Assembly: GCF_010119975.1 (NCBI RefSeq)
Contig: NZ_CP048222.1
Coordinates: forward strand, 5,742,501-5,806,500
DNA length: 64,000 bases
Direction of reading: 5' to 3'
DNA from: Rhodocytophaga rosea
GTDB lineage: Bacteria > Bacteroidota > Bacteroidia > Cytophagales > 172606-1
Position 1 is the first letter of the stretch; each line of letters opens with the position of its first letter. Below, one piece after another: positions 1 to 8,566 of the stretch. The position numbers and the translations under genes are program-made. Below the pieces are notes generated by a model. It made no database searches and was not told the DNA's origin. It worked only from the letters and a program-made list of their open reading frames with translations.

Positions 1-899
1 AGGTCAGGATGATTGGTTTGGGCCAGTTGCAGTAGTGTTTGCAGCGAATCCATTTGAATGTTGCTGGTTACGGCTTTCGGTTCCGCAGGGATCATGCCTG
101 TTGTAACCTCAACAGGTGTATTATTTTCTGTCCACAAATGATTTGATACGATCAATGAAGCATTTTGGTATTCTACTTCTGCCTGTCGCATCATCACCCG
201 GCGGTTCTGCATTTCAATTTTGGCTTCCACCGAATCTATGCCGGATAAATCTCCCTGTACTACCCGTTCTTTTACGGCTTCAAAGCGGAATTTTGCCAGG
301 TCATAGCCTTGCGAAAACAGTTGCCAGCGGTGGTAGGCAAACATCCAGTCTATATAATCTTTTCCGGCCTGCAGGAGTAATTTGTTGATCATGCTTATTT
401 TTTCAGCTTCTGCCAGATTAACCATCAGTTGTGCCTGTCGGATGGTAGAACGCCTTTCATCAATAATTAAACCTTGTCCGATGGGTACACTGATTCCCAC
501 ATAAGTTAAGCCTTCCGAAGGGGTGAGATTTTCGCCATTTACGTTTACACCACTGTTCCGCTCAAAACCAGCCTTAATATCGGTTCCATACCAGACTGGA
601 ATTTTTAACGTATTATCCCACAAGGTGTAATAATTGGTGCCGCCTAGTTCTTTCCGGTAGAATTTGGAAATTACAGTAGGGTCAAGCATTCCTCTGGCTA
701 TTCGTAATTCCTGTCTGGCTTTTTCGTCCAGTAGGTTAGCTTGCCTGGCTACCGGATGGTATTTAATGATCTGTGCATAATAATCATCCATCCGGAACAC
801 GGCAGTGGTATCGGCCAACAAGGCAGATGGCAGTCCTATACTTGCCAAGAATACAACCCATAATAATTCTTTACAACGCATAGGCTTAATAGCTGTCAT
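1..899 (-). CDS. TolC-family outer membrane efflux protein (3' end outside window)
   Basis: This is an outer-membrane channel protein of a tripartite export system; about 299 residues are visible and the C-terminus lies beyond the window edge. The translation has a signal peptide (positive start, then a hydrophobic stretch ending near ALLA), then long alpha-helical segments typical of the TolC/OEP family, such as HPVARQANLLDEKARQELR. The ATG at 899 overlaps the last codons of the HlyD gene by 14 bp, and a second in-frame ATG at 881 is also possible. It is the last visible gene of the TetR-ABC-HlyD-TolC operon, so it probably forms the exit duct for that exporter. The family call is firm; the substrate is unknown. 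Confidence 0.85.
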   Translation of the reverse strand, partial: MTAIKPMRCKELLWVVFLASIGLPSALLADTTAVFRMDDYYAQIIKYHPVARQANLLDEKARQELRIARGMLDPTVISKFYRKELGGTNYYTLWDNTLKIPVWYGTDIKAGFERNSGVNVNGENLTPSEGLTYVGISVPIGQGLIIDERRSTIRQAQLMVNLAEAEKISMINKLLLQAGKDYIDWMFAYHRWQLFSQGYDLAKFRFEAVKERVVQGDLSGIDSVEAKIEMQNRRVMMRQAEVEYQNASLIVSNHLWTENNTPVEVTTGMIPAEPKAVTSNIQMDSLQTLLQLAQTNHPD

Positions 900-2265
900 T
901 ATTTTCTGTTTTTGAGGCAGAACCCTCTTTCGAAGTAGAAGCATCAACGGCTACATCAGCCATATAATCAGCCGGGAAACCATTTAATTGCCTCCAGATT
1001 TCATACCAGATGGGCACATCATTCAGCATTGCCCAGCCATACACCCCGGAGCCTACCCGTACAGGCTTTGGCCAGGGGTCCTCTTCCGGATCGGGCACCA
1101 CCAGAATGCGGTATTTTCCTTGGCTGTCGATATTATCAATCACGGCTACCTTGCCTCCGAAAGTGCCAAAACTGGTATTGGGCCATCCGGAAAATACCAA
1201 CGCAGGCCATCCGTCGAATTGCAGGCGAACTTTCCTTCCTTTCGTGAGCAGGGGAATATCTACCGGCTTTACGTACAGTTCCACTGCAAGTTCTGGATCA
1301 GCTGGCATTACACTGGCTACCGCCTGTCCTTCTTTCACGGTTTCCCCGATCCCACTTACCAGTGCCTTTACAACATAGCCATCCTGCGGAGCTGTAATGC
1401 CATAAAACGAACTCCTGATCTGCATGTTGGCATACTCATTATTCATCTTGGAAATTTCGCCTTCCGTATCGTACAAATAGCCAAGTGTAGAACTCAAATC
1501 TGATTCTGCTTTGGAGATTTTATCTAAATATTCGGCTTCGAGGGAGTTGAGTTCAATGCGCGAGTTTACCAGTTCGTTTTTAGTAGTATAATACTTGTTT
1601 TCGCTGGATAGCAGTTTGGCAGTAACTTCCTGGAATTTCAGGCGGCGGGTTTCATACTCGGTTAAGGATTTTAAGCCTTGTTTATAGAGTTTTTCCTGGC
1701 GTTCCAGTTGAACCTTGGCGATATCAAAATCGGTTTTGGCGGCCACAAAATCTATGCTGTCGCTTTGTACTTTTAAAGCCGTTTGTTTCACTTTATTACG
1801 GGCTTTATCAAGGCTAAATTTTAGTCCCGATTGCAGGGCTGCAATTTGTTTTTGCAAAGCTTCTGCTTTCTGCCTGGTCGATTTGAGCGTACCTTCTTTT
1901 GCATCAATCTGCTCATCGATTCTTACCAGAAATTCCGGGTCAAAAAACTTGTCTTTTACTTCTGATAGGGTAATAATGGTATCTCCTTTCTTCACAGATT
2001 GTCCTTCCTGCACATGCCATTTTTCGATCCGGCCGGCTATGGTACTGTGAACCGTTTGGGGCCTGTCGGCAGGATTGAGGGTGGTCAGTTTTCCATGGGA
2101 ACGGATGTTCTGGGTCCAGGGCAGAAAAGTACCCAGGATGATAAGCAGTAAAATACCGCCACACCACAGAGATAAAGACTGGGCCAGCCTGGGTTCCTGG
2201 ATCATCCGGAAGGTTTCAAAACCCTGAAAACTGCTGATTTGATGATATTTTGTATCTATGGCCAT
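886..2265 (-). CDS. HlyD-family membrane-fusion (adaptor) protein
   Basis: Periplasmic adaptor that links an inner-membrane ABC exporter to a TolC channel. With the start at 2265 (MAIDTKYHQ) it has 459 residues: a short cytoplasmic N-terminus, one membrane helix near residues 29-50 (SLWCGGILLLIILGTFLPW), a first half-lipoyl domain (GRIEKWHVQEGQSVKKGD), a long coiled-coil hairpin rich in K, E, L and Q, and a second half-lipoyl domain (ITAPQDGYVVKALVSG). The frame is open 55 codons further upstream, but that extension would run into the ABC gene and lacks family character, so the later ATG is preferred. It lies 103 bp after the ABC gene and overlaps the TolC gene. Confidence 0.88.
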   Translation of the reverse strand: MAIDTKYHQISSFQGFETFRMIQEPRLAQSLSLWCGGILLLIILGTFLPWTQNIRSHGKLTTLNPADRPQTVHSTIAGRIEKWHVQEGQSVKKGDTIITLSEVKDKFFDPEFLVRIDEQIDAKEGTLKSTRQKAEALQKQIAALQSGLKFSLDKARNKVKQTALKVQSDSIDFVAAKTDFDIAKVQLERQEKLYKQGLKSLTEYETRRLKFQEVTAKLLSSENKYYTTKNELVNSRIELNSLEAEYLDKISKAESDLSSTLGYLYDTEGEISKMNNEYANMQIRSSFYGITAPQDGYVVKALVSGIGETVKEGQAVASVMPADPELAVELYVKPVDIPLLTKGRKVRLQFDGWPALVFSGWPNTSFGTFGGKVAVIDNIDSQGKYRILVVPDPEEDPWPKPVRVGSGVYGWAMLNDVPIWYEIWRQLNGFPADYMADVAVDASTSKEGSASKTENNDSY

Positions 2266-2368
2266 TTTATTACTAATTCGTTGATGGTTGATGGTATAGG
2301 GCTTAAATACCAAGCATATACCTTGCTTTTGATTGCCGGGAACCTCTATTGCAGAGAACTGGTTTGTT

Positions 2369-4078
2369 TCAAATTTTGATTGTTGTAAGTTCGTCCGCTT
2401 CGGGTATTGTCTGATTGCTAAGTACACCATCCTTCATAACAAATATCTGATCGCATAAGGATAGAATATCCGGGTCGTTGGAGAAGAAAATAATCGTACT
2501 ATTGAATTCATTGCCAGTTAACCGACCCAGTACTTGTTTTCTTAATTTTCTTTCTGCTTTATCAAGCAGGTTGTCGAGAATGAGCAGCCGTGGTTTTTCA
2601 GCAATAATGCGGGCCAGAATCAATTGTTGTACAATACTTTCAGGCAACCAGGCGCCTCCTCCGGACAGATAGGTTTCCAGTCCGTTTGGTAATTCCTGCA
2701 CATATTCAGTAAGCCCAGCCATATCGAGCGCCCATATCACGTCATGCAGGGAAATGTTGCTGCGGTTCATCTGAATGTTTTCCAGTAAGGTGCCATCGAA
2801 CAGGGATTCTTCAGAGTTGTTGGCTGTGTATTCATGTAAACTTTCCCGGTTTATATCGCGCATGGAAATCGTATTGATGGCTACCACTCCTTCATACTCC
2901 TGTAATAAACCAAGCAGAATCTGTATCAGTGCCATTTTACCAGACGTATCTGTACCTGAAATGCTAATCTTATTGCCTGGAGAAATTTGTAAATTTAGGT
3001 TATGCAGGTCGTAGTGCCGGCTGCCTTTAGAGCGGTAAGAAAGGTTTTTGAGCTCGATAGAAACATGCTGACCAGCTGGCAAATGATCCAGGGTAATGTT
3101 TCTTTCTTCTTCTAGGGGCACCTGCCGTACCTGGTCGAGTTTTTCAAGGCTGGTGAGTACATCGTATACCACATCGAGTTTAACAAGCAGCTTTTCTACA
3201 GCCGCCATCATTAAGATGATAATGATCTCGGAGGCTACAAACTGGCCGATATTTATCTCCTGGTTAATTACCAGGATACAGCCCAGAACCAGTAATCCGC
3301 CGGTAATAAAGGTTTTAAATCCTACAAAACTGAGATATTGTGTAACCAGTACCTTGAAATGTTCTTTACGTGCCTGCAGGTATTGGCTTACAAAATAATC
3401 TGTTTTGCTAAGACCAAGGCTTGAATTACCCATAATCTTAAATGAACGGATGGATTTTGCCATTTGCTGTAGCCAGTTGGCCATCTGGTATTTGTATTTA
3501 GATTCAGTTAAACTGCTTTTTAACCCCTGGGGACCTGTAAACCGGATCACCAGAATCAGTATTGCTACCAGGAAAATGCCGAAGAAAATAAAATACGGAT
3601 GATAAAACGAAAGCAGAATTAATCCGAAAATAATCTGTAGTAAGGCGGCAGAAAAATCTATCAGCATCTTGGCAATTCCTTTCTGGAGGCTGATGATATC
3701 AAAAAAGCGGTTCATCAGTTCCGGAGGGTTAGTGCCCATCAGTGATTCAAGACGCATTTTTGGGACCCTGTGTGCAAACTCAAAAGCTGTGCTGGCATAT
3801 AGTTTTTGCTGAATATGTTCTACCAGATAGAGTTGCATTATGGTTAGTCCGCCGGTTACCATAATGCCGATCAGAATAAAAGCGATGAGCACAACCACCG
3901 AAGTAGATACCTGTCCGCTGGAAACAAAGCCAATCATACTTTGAATACCCAGTGGTAAGGATAAGCTGATAATTCCTGCAATAGAAGCATATATCATAAT
4001 ATACCATATCTCTCTTCGCAGAGAGTTCAGCAAGGCGAAGAGTTTGCCTAAAGGCGTATTATTAGTGTTTGATGCCAT
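2369..4078 (-). CDS. ABC exporter (membrane domain plus NBD) with degenerate ATPase motifs
   Basis: A half-size ABC exporter of 569 residues: a membrane domain with about six helices (roughly residues 20-310), then a nucleotide-binding domain (about 340-569). It is probably the inner-membrane component working with the downstream HlyD and TolC proteins. The NBD is degenerate. The Walker A is GTDTSGKM, with Met where Ser/Thr coordinates magnesium. The Q-loop Gln appears to be Ser (NSEESLF). The signature is LSGGG followed by a divergent helix. Walker B reads LLILDN, with Asn for the catalytic Glu. The switch His is missing (FFSNDPD). The domain may bind but not hydrolyse ATP, or be a pseudo-ATPase. 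The start overlaps the TetR gene by 17 bp, so the two are translationally linked. Confidence 0.85.
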   Translation of the reverse strand: MASNTNNTPLGKLFALLNSLRREIWYIMIYASIAGIISLSLPLGIQSMIGFVSSGQVSTSVVVLIAFILIGIMVTGGLTIMQLYLVEHIQQKLYASTAFEFAHRVPKMRLESLMGTNPPELMNRFFDIISLQKGIAKMLIDFSAALLQIIFGLILLSFYHPYFIFFGIFLVAILILVIRFTGPQGLKSSLTESKYKYQMANWLQQMAKSIRSFKIMGNSSLGLSKTDYFVSQYLQARKEHFKVLVTQYLSFVGFKTFITGGLLVLGCILVINQEINIGQFVASEIIIILMMAAVEKLLVKLDVVYDVLTSLEKLDQVRQVPLEEERNITLDHLPAGQHVSIELKNLSYRSKGSRHYDLHNLNLQISPGNKISISGTDTSGKMALIQILLGLLQEYEGVVAINTISMRDINRESLHEYTANNSEESLFDGTLLENIQMNRSNISLHDVIWALDMAGLTEYVQELPNGLETYLSGGGAWLPESIVQQLILARIIAEKPRLLILDNLLDKAERKLRKQVLGRLTGNEFNSTIIFFSNDPDILSLCDQIFVMKDGVLSNQTIPEADELTTIKI

Positions 4079-4769
4079 TGCTATAAAATTTAGGATTAAA
4101 AATTGCCGAAAAAGCCAGGTGTTCTAAAAAAGCAGTAATGCTCGAATAGTCATCGTTGCGGATGCTGGCTTCGGTTAAAGAGGTAAGGTGCTGGGCAAAA
4201 AATATCTGTTTTTTACCTGCTTCAAATAAGGTACTTGCCAGAGCAACCGGATAAGGATAAGAAGAATTGATTTGTAAAATAATGTTTCCCACTTTCTTGC
4301 ACACCGATTTATATTCTTTGAAGAAACCTTCTTTGTTATCCTGATCAACATCTTTTGTTAAATACGCCTTCGAAGATTCTGCAATCACGATCCGGTATAG
4401 GGCTTCTTCATTAATATGGGTAAATGTGTCTAAGCCGGTATTTGTCCTGGAAATAATTTTAATAAAGATCCGGAGTTTCTCTTCAGGATCGCTGATGTTA
4501 TTGGTGCAGAACGTGATCTTATAATCAAGCCAGACCCAGTACCAGGAAATTAAATAGATGAGCAGCTTATGCTTGTTCTCAAAATACCTGTAAACAGAAG
4601 CTTCCGTTGAATTGAGCTTAGCTGCCAGTTTTTTAAATGTAAATTGCTCAAAACCTATCTCATCTATCATACTTATACTTTCGGATATAATATTTCTGCC
4701 TAGTTCCGTCTGCTCAGGGTCACGGAGATATAATTTTTCATTTAACTCTATTTTTATGGTTGCGCTCAT
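4062..4769 (-). CDS. TetR-family transcriptional regulator
   Basis: A 235-residue regulator. Its N-terminal DNA-binding domain (about residues 22-70) has the TetR pattern: IISESISMIDEIGFEQFTFKKLA, then the recognition helix with STEASVYRYFENKHKLL. The remaining helices should bind a ligand, but nothing in them identifies it. It is the first gene of the export operon and overlaps the ABC gene by 17 bp. Local repression of the operon is the simplest role. A 13-bp palindrome upstream (4831-4843) is a possible operator. Confidence 0.88.
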   Translation of the reverse strand: MSATIKIELNEKLYLRDPEQTELGRNIISESISMIDEIGFEQFTFKKLAAKLNSTEASVYRYFENKHKLLIYLISWYWVWLDYKITFCTNNISDPEEKLRIFIKIISRTNTGLDTFTHINEEALYRIVIAESSKAYLTKDVDQDNKEGFFKEYKSVCKKVGNIILQINSSYPYPVALASTLFEAGKKQIFFAQHLTSLTEASIRNDDYSSITAFLEHLAFSAIFNPKFYSNGIKH

Positions 4770-4804
4770 TTGCGTGTGGTATGTAAATTTTTTTTTTGGC
4801 TTTG

Positions 4805-4843
4805 CAAAGATAATAAAACTTCTATTAATGATAGTAATACTAT
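4805..4843 (-). promoter_or_regulatory. Candidate promoter and operator of the TetR export operon
   Basis: Reading the minus strand, TATCTTTG (4812-4805) matches the Bacteroidota -7 element TAnnTTTG and lies 35 bp before the TetR start. No good -33 TTTG is seen at the usual spacing. Just upstream is the odd-centred palindrome ATAGTAATACTAT (4831-4843), placed where a repressor could block RNA polymerase. Both are sequence matches only. Confidence 0.4.
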
Positions 4844-4942
4844 TATAAAAATTTGCTTTACAATCTTACATCGTTATTTAACTATGATTTATATGAATTG
4901 TTAGAATCTTTGTAACAGATATGTAAATAATGTAGCAGGCTG

Positions 4943-4950
4943 TATCTTTG
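4943..4950 (+). promoter_or_regulatory. Candidate -7 promoter element for the small membrane protein
   Basis: TATCTTTG matches the TAnnTTTG consensus 25 bp before the ATG at 4975. The -33 position has no clear TTTG, so the call rests on the -7 box and its position. Confidence 0.35.
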
Positions 4951-4974
4951 CACACTGTATCGCCTCTTTCTCTA

Positions 4975-5148
4975 ATGACCAGGTCTAAAAAAATATTTCT
5001 GATTTTAAGTGCGCTGTTTATTGCGGTGATGATCTATTTTACCATAGATATTTTTTCTAAAACTACTTTCCCCGGCGCAAAAAAACAGCAACCTGAACGG
5101 ATAGAGCAGCAGGTAGACAGCCTTCGAAAGGATACCCTTTCTCAATAA
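4975..5148 (+). CDS. Small single-pass membrane protein, hypothetical
   Basis: A 57-residue protein starting MTRSKKIF. The start at 4975 is preferred over an upstream start at 4948 because it follows a candidate -7 promoter box and gives a normal N-in topology. Residues 5-24 form one hydrophobic helix (KIFLILSALFIAVMIYFTID). The C-terminal half is charged and rich in Q, E, K and D. It is divergent from the TetR operon. No family is recognised and no function can be assigned. Confidence 0.5.
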   Translation: MTRSKKIFLILSALFIAVMIYFTIDIFSKTTFPGAKKQQPERIEQQVDSLRKDTLSQ

Positions 5149-5439
5149 AGTAATAGAATTTACCAATAATGAATAGCTATTGCCTGGAAGTATAAACAAA
5201 CTATACGTGTGGGGTTAAAATTCAAATATAATAGCCATTTCAAGCCACTGTACAGGCTGAATGATACACTTGTTACAAAGCCCTGATGAATTAAATTTAT
5301 ATAGCTAATCGCTTGTATCATAATATATTAATCGATAGCTTTCCTTATCCGCCACTTTGCCATTTCCCAGGTCGATCATCTCTTTTTTTGCCAGCTTGAT
5401 AGAATAGTTTTTTATTAAATAACTATATCCCTTCTGTTT

Positions 5440-6825
5440 ATGGCTACTTTTTCTATTGAAGATTCTGCTGAGAACAAGCAGGAAATCGCTTTTTCAACTG
5501 GTGCTCCTCTTAAAAATAATGACCGCTTGCTGTTGCTGGACTCAATCCGGGGAATTGCCCTGCTGGGAATATTACTTATGAATATTCCTTTTTTTGCAGC
5601 ATCTGAATTACAATCCTTTAATCTGGCCATTATGAACGAATTCAGTGGACCTAATTACTATACTTGGTGGGTCGTAAATGGATTATTTGAAGGAACGATG
5701 CGGGGCTTGTTTTCTATTCTGTTTGGGGCAGGATGTTTATTACTGATCTTCCGGCTGGAACGCAACAACAAAGGCCTTATGCCGGCTGATATTTACTACA
5801 GGCGATTGCTCTGGCTGCTGGCGTTTGGCCTTTTTAATGCATTCGTATTGCTTTGGCCTGGAGATATCTTGTATCCATATGCCTTATGTGGGATGTTGAT
5901 TTTTCCGTTCCGGAACCTGTCTGTTAAACAACTTTTTCTAGTTTTCGGAGTGGTACTAGCCATCACTATTTTCCGGGAAAATAAACCTTTGTTCGACCGC
6001 AAGGAAATGTTTGCCAAAGGACGGGAAGCCGAGCAACTAGAGAAAAAGAAAACGAAGCTCACTGATGAACAGAAAAAACACCTCGAAGAGTGGCAAGGAT
6101 TTGTTAAAAAAGCTTCTATTGAATCGATCAGAAAAGAAAGTGCCAAATTGAATAAGGATATTCAAACCGGGAGCTATTCCAAAATATTCAGCATATACAA
6201 AGAGTTAAATATCAAGTTAGAAACAACCGGATTTTACCTAATTAACATATGGGATATTCTGCTGTTAATGTTTCTGGGCATGATCTTATTTAAAACAGGA
6301 TATCTTACCGGTGAATCATCAATCCGGTTATATGTGATCATGGCTCTTGTTGGCTATGGAATCGGATTAATCCTTAACTATATGAGCCTGAGGTATGCAG
6401 TAGACATAAAATTTGATAGGATTAAATATACGGATACCTGGTACTTCAATTATTACGAAATCCGGCGATTATTCCATACAATGGGGCATTTGTCACTTTT
6501 ACTGGTAATGTACCGGTCTGGGGTATTTAACTGGTTATTCAGTATAATGGCTCCGGTCGGGCAAATGGCTTTTACTAATTACCTGATGCAATCTATCATT
6601 TGCGGTACCCTGTTTTATGGCTATGGTTTTGCACTATTCGGAAAATTAGAACGCTTTCAATATTATGAAGTGATGGCCATTATATGGATTTTTCAGGTCA
6701 TTTTTAGCAATATATGGCTGCGTTATTTTCATTTTGGTCCGTTTGAATGGGTGTGGCGTAGCCTGACTTATGGCCGAAAGCAGATTTTCCTGAAGAAGGA
6801 AACGCAGGCCACTGCTTTAGCGTAA
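5440..6825 (+). CDS. DUF418 (YeiB-like) membrane protein
   Basis: A 461-residue polytopic membrane protein. It has the YeiB/DUF418 layout: an N-terminal LDSIRGIALLGILLMNIPFF helix, several further helices, and a C-terminal DUF418 block including LMQSIICGTLFYGYGFALFG and ending near FHFGPFEWVWRSLTYGR. A hydrophilic, lysine-rich insert of about 80 residues (roughly 185-265) separates the two membrane halves. The family is widespread but has no settled biochemical function, although a transport or envelope role is often assumed. It appears monocistronic. Confidence 0.85.
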   Translation: MATFSIEDSAENKQEIAFSTGAPLKNNDRLLLLDSIRGIALLGILLMNIPFFAASELQSFNLAIMNEFSGPNYYTWWVVNGLFEGTMRGLFSILFGAGCLLLIFRLERNNKGLMPADIYYRRLLWLLAFGLFNAFVLLWPGDILYPYALCGMLIFPFRNLSVKQLFLVFGVVLAITIFRENKPLFDRKEMFAKGREAEQLEKKKTKLTDEQKKHLEEWQGFVKKASIESIRKESAKLNKDIQTGSYSKIFSIYKELNIKLETTGFYLINIWDILLLMFLGMILFKTGYLTGESSIRLYVIMALVGYGIGLILNYMSLRYAVDIKFDRIKYTDTWYFNYYEIRRLFHTMGHLSLLLVMYRSGVFNWLFSIMAPVGQMAFTNYLMQSIICGTLFYGYGFALFGKLERFQYYEVMAIIWIFQVIFSNIWLRYFHFGPFEWVWRSLTYGRKQIFLKKETQATALA

Positions 6826-6934
6826 AATTTCTTATGAAGGTATGATGGCATTGATTTTTTGGAACGCAACCACATTTTAATATTTACTTGGGCTTTTGAA
6901 ATATTTTACTGGGAGTCAACTATAATATAATTAT

Positions 6935-7402
6935 ATGAAAATAAAAAAACTGCCATCGTATGTATTGGTATTCGTTGCATTCCCAGTATTAATGATTTCC
7001 TGTAATTCTGAGCCTAAGAGTAATATTGAAAGCACACCTACTAAAGAAAAAACTATTGTAACACCTTCTGTAACTCCTGCACCGGCAGATTCTTCAGCCT
7101 CACAACTAGCCGATCCGGCATTGGCAGTGGGTGAAAAATTGTATACAGAAAATTGCAAAGTGTGCCATAATTTAAACACGGTAACATTAATCGGACCTGG
7201 TCTGGCTGGTATCAATGAAAGAAGGCCGCAGGAATGGCTGATTCCCTGGATTAAGAATTCGCAAAAAGTTATTGCAAGCGGTGATAAATATGCAGTTGAG
7301 CTGTTCAATAAATACAATAAGGTGCCAATGCCCAATTATGACTATTCGAACGAACAGATCCAATCTATTCTGGCTTACATTGCCAAAAATGAGCAAAAAT
7401 AG
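6935..7402 (+). CDS. Lipoprotein class I cytochrome c
   Basis: A 155-residue lipoprotein electron carrier, presumably anchored in the envelope. The signal peptide ends in a lipobox (LMISC, Cys23), followed by a linker of about 40 residues rich in P, T and S. One haem-binding motif, C74-K-V-C-H78, lies in a typical cytochrome c fold (ENCKVCHNLNTVTLIGPGLAGI). The likely distal Met is in KVPMPNYDYS, and the last helix is IQSILAYIAKNE. Its redox partner cannot be inferred, since no oxidase is nearby. A strong hairpin follows at 7477-7512. Confidence 0.88.
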   Translation: MKIKKLPSYVLVFVAFPVLMISCNSEPKSNIESTPTKEKTIVTPSVTPAPADSSASQLADPALAVGEKLYTENCKVCHNLNTVTLIGPGLAGINERRPQEWLIPWIKNSQKVIASGDKYAVELFNKYNKVPMPNYDYSNEQIQSILAYIAKNEQK

Positions 7403-7476
7403 CCTGCCTATGCTCAAACAGCTTTAAAATTTATTGCCATTGCTGCTTATCTCTGATCTAGCTTATTCTATACCAA

Positions 7477-7512
7477 CAAACCCATGCTGTGGTTTTAAAC
7501 AGAATGGGTTTG
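7477..7512. terminator. Hairpin downstream of the cytochrome c gene
   Basis: A perfect 9-bp stem (CAAACCCAT with ATGGGTTTG) encloses a loop with an inner CTGT/ACAG pairing. It lies 75 bp after the cytochrome c stop in the 319-bp gap before the DUF4142 gene. The T-run after it is weak, so it could be a terminator or another RNA structure. I see nothing else clear in this gap. Confidence 0.45.
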
Positions 7513-7721
7513 CTTTGCTGCAATTTTATTTAGCGGAAATAAAATGTTCTTAAGCAGAACGCTTATTTCAGGCTTTTTTCTATGGTATATGAGAGGCCTT
7601 TGTGCGTTTTCCTATTGAAACTCTCAAAAAAATAGATAACCCTTTTATTTATCCCTCGTATACAATCTTCGGATTCAAATACTTAAAAACTGAACCTTAA
7701 CCTAACCTAAAATTTAAGACC

Positions 7722-8396
7722 ATGAAAAAGATAATGTTAAATAGTTTCTTTGCTATTGCGCTCAGCTTTGCTTTTGCTGCCTGTGATTCTGGACAGAAAT
7801 CAAACAATGATGCGAATTCAGATGCTATGGAAACAGCAGAAGAATCTAACGAAGCAACAGAAGATGCCATAGAAGATAATACTACTAATGCTGGTACTAC
7901 AGCAGATAATGCCGATGCCTCTGTAGATGATGATTCATTCGAGGATGCTGCTGACTTCGCTATGAAAGCAGCAGATGGAGGTATGTTTGAAGTAGAAGCT
8001 GGTAAACTGGCTGCCCAAAAAGCTTCTGCAGCTAACGTAAAAAGCTTTGCAGAAACTATGGTAAAAGACCATTCAAAAGCCAATGATGAATTGAAAGCCC
8101 TGGCAGCTAAGAAAAATATCACGCTGCCTTCAATGGTAAGTAAAAAACATCAGGACAAACTCGATAAACTTGCCAAGTTATCTGGTACTGAATTCGATGA
8201 AGAATACATGGAAATGATGGATACAGACCATGAAAAAGACGTAAAACTGTTTGAAAAAGCATCAAATTCTGATGATATAGATGCAGAAGTAAAAGCTTTC
8301 GCTGCTAAAACATTGCCTACCCTGCGTATGCATGCTGAAATGGCAGATTCAGGAGAAGAAGTAGCTAAAGAAACTGATAGAAAAGCAGATAACTAG
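7722..8396 (+). CDS. DUF4142 lipoprotein
   Basis: A 224-residue lipoprotein. The signal peptide ends at FAFAAC (Cys20). Next comes a low-complexity acidic linker of D, N, E, A and T to about residue 75, then a DUF4142 domain (about 76-215). This domain is a four-helix, ferritin-like bundle, seen here as AADFAMKAADGGMFEVEAGKLA, FAETMVKDHSKANDEL and FDEEYMEMMDTDHEKDVKLF. The histidine and acidic residues are where the family has them. Its function is unknown; family members often appear in stress or envelope settings. The gene is followed by a strong terminator. Confidence 0.88.
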   Translation: MKKIMLNSFFAIALSFAFAACDSGQKSNNDANSDAMETAEESNEATEDAIEDNTTNAGTTADNADASVDDDSFEDAADFAMKAADGGMFEVEAGKLAAQKASAANVKSFAETMVKDHSKANDELKALAAKKNITLPSMVSKKHQDKLDKLAKLSGTEFDEEYMEMMDTDHEKDVKLFEKASNSDDIDAEVKAFAAKTLPTLRMHAEMADSGEEVAKETDRKADN

Positions 8397-8430
8397 TATT
8401 AAGATTTTATTATTATTGTAAATAGTAAAA

Positions 8431-8456
8431 AGCCCCAATTTATTGGGGCTTTTTTA
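8431..8456 (+). terminator. Rho-independent terminator after the DUF4142 gene
   Basis: An 8-bp stem, AGCCCCAA / TTGGGGCT, with loop TTTA, is followed by a run of T. It lies 35 bp after the stop codon. Confidence 0.9.
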
Positions 8457-8566
8457 TAATCTGATTCTGATACGGTTTCTGCTAATAATCTTGGTTAAAG
8501 TTAATATGAGGTGATTATACAATTGTTTGCAAATAACAAATGATAATAATCAGATCATGCTTTTTA

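Noticed and set aside
988-1503. Plus-strand frames opposite the HlyD gene
   Set aside because: Antisense shadows with no recognisable domain. The minus-strand gene is well supported.
2266-2430. Upstream extension of the HlyD protein
   Set aside because: The extra 55 codons overlap the ABC gene and do not look like an adaptor N-terminus; the ATG at 2265 gives the expected topology.
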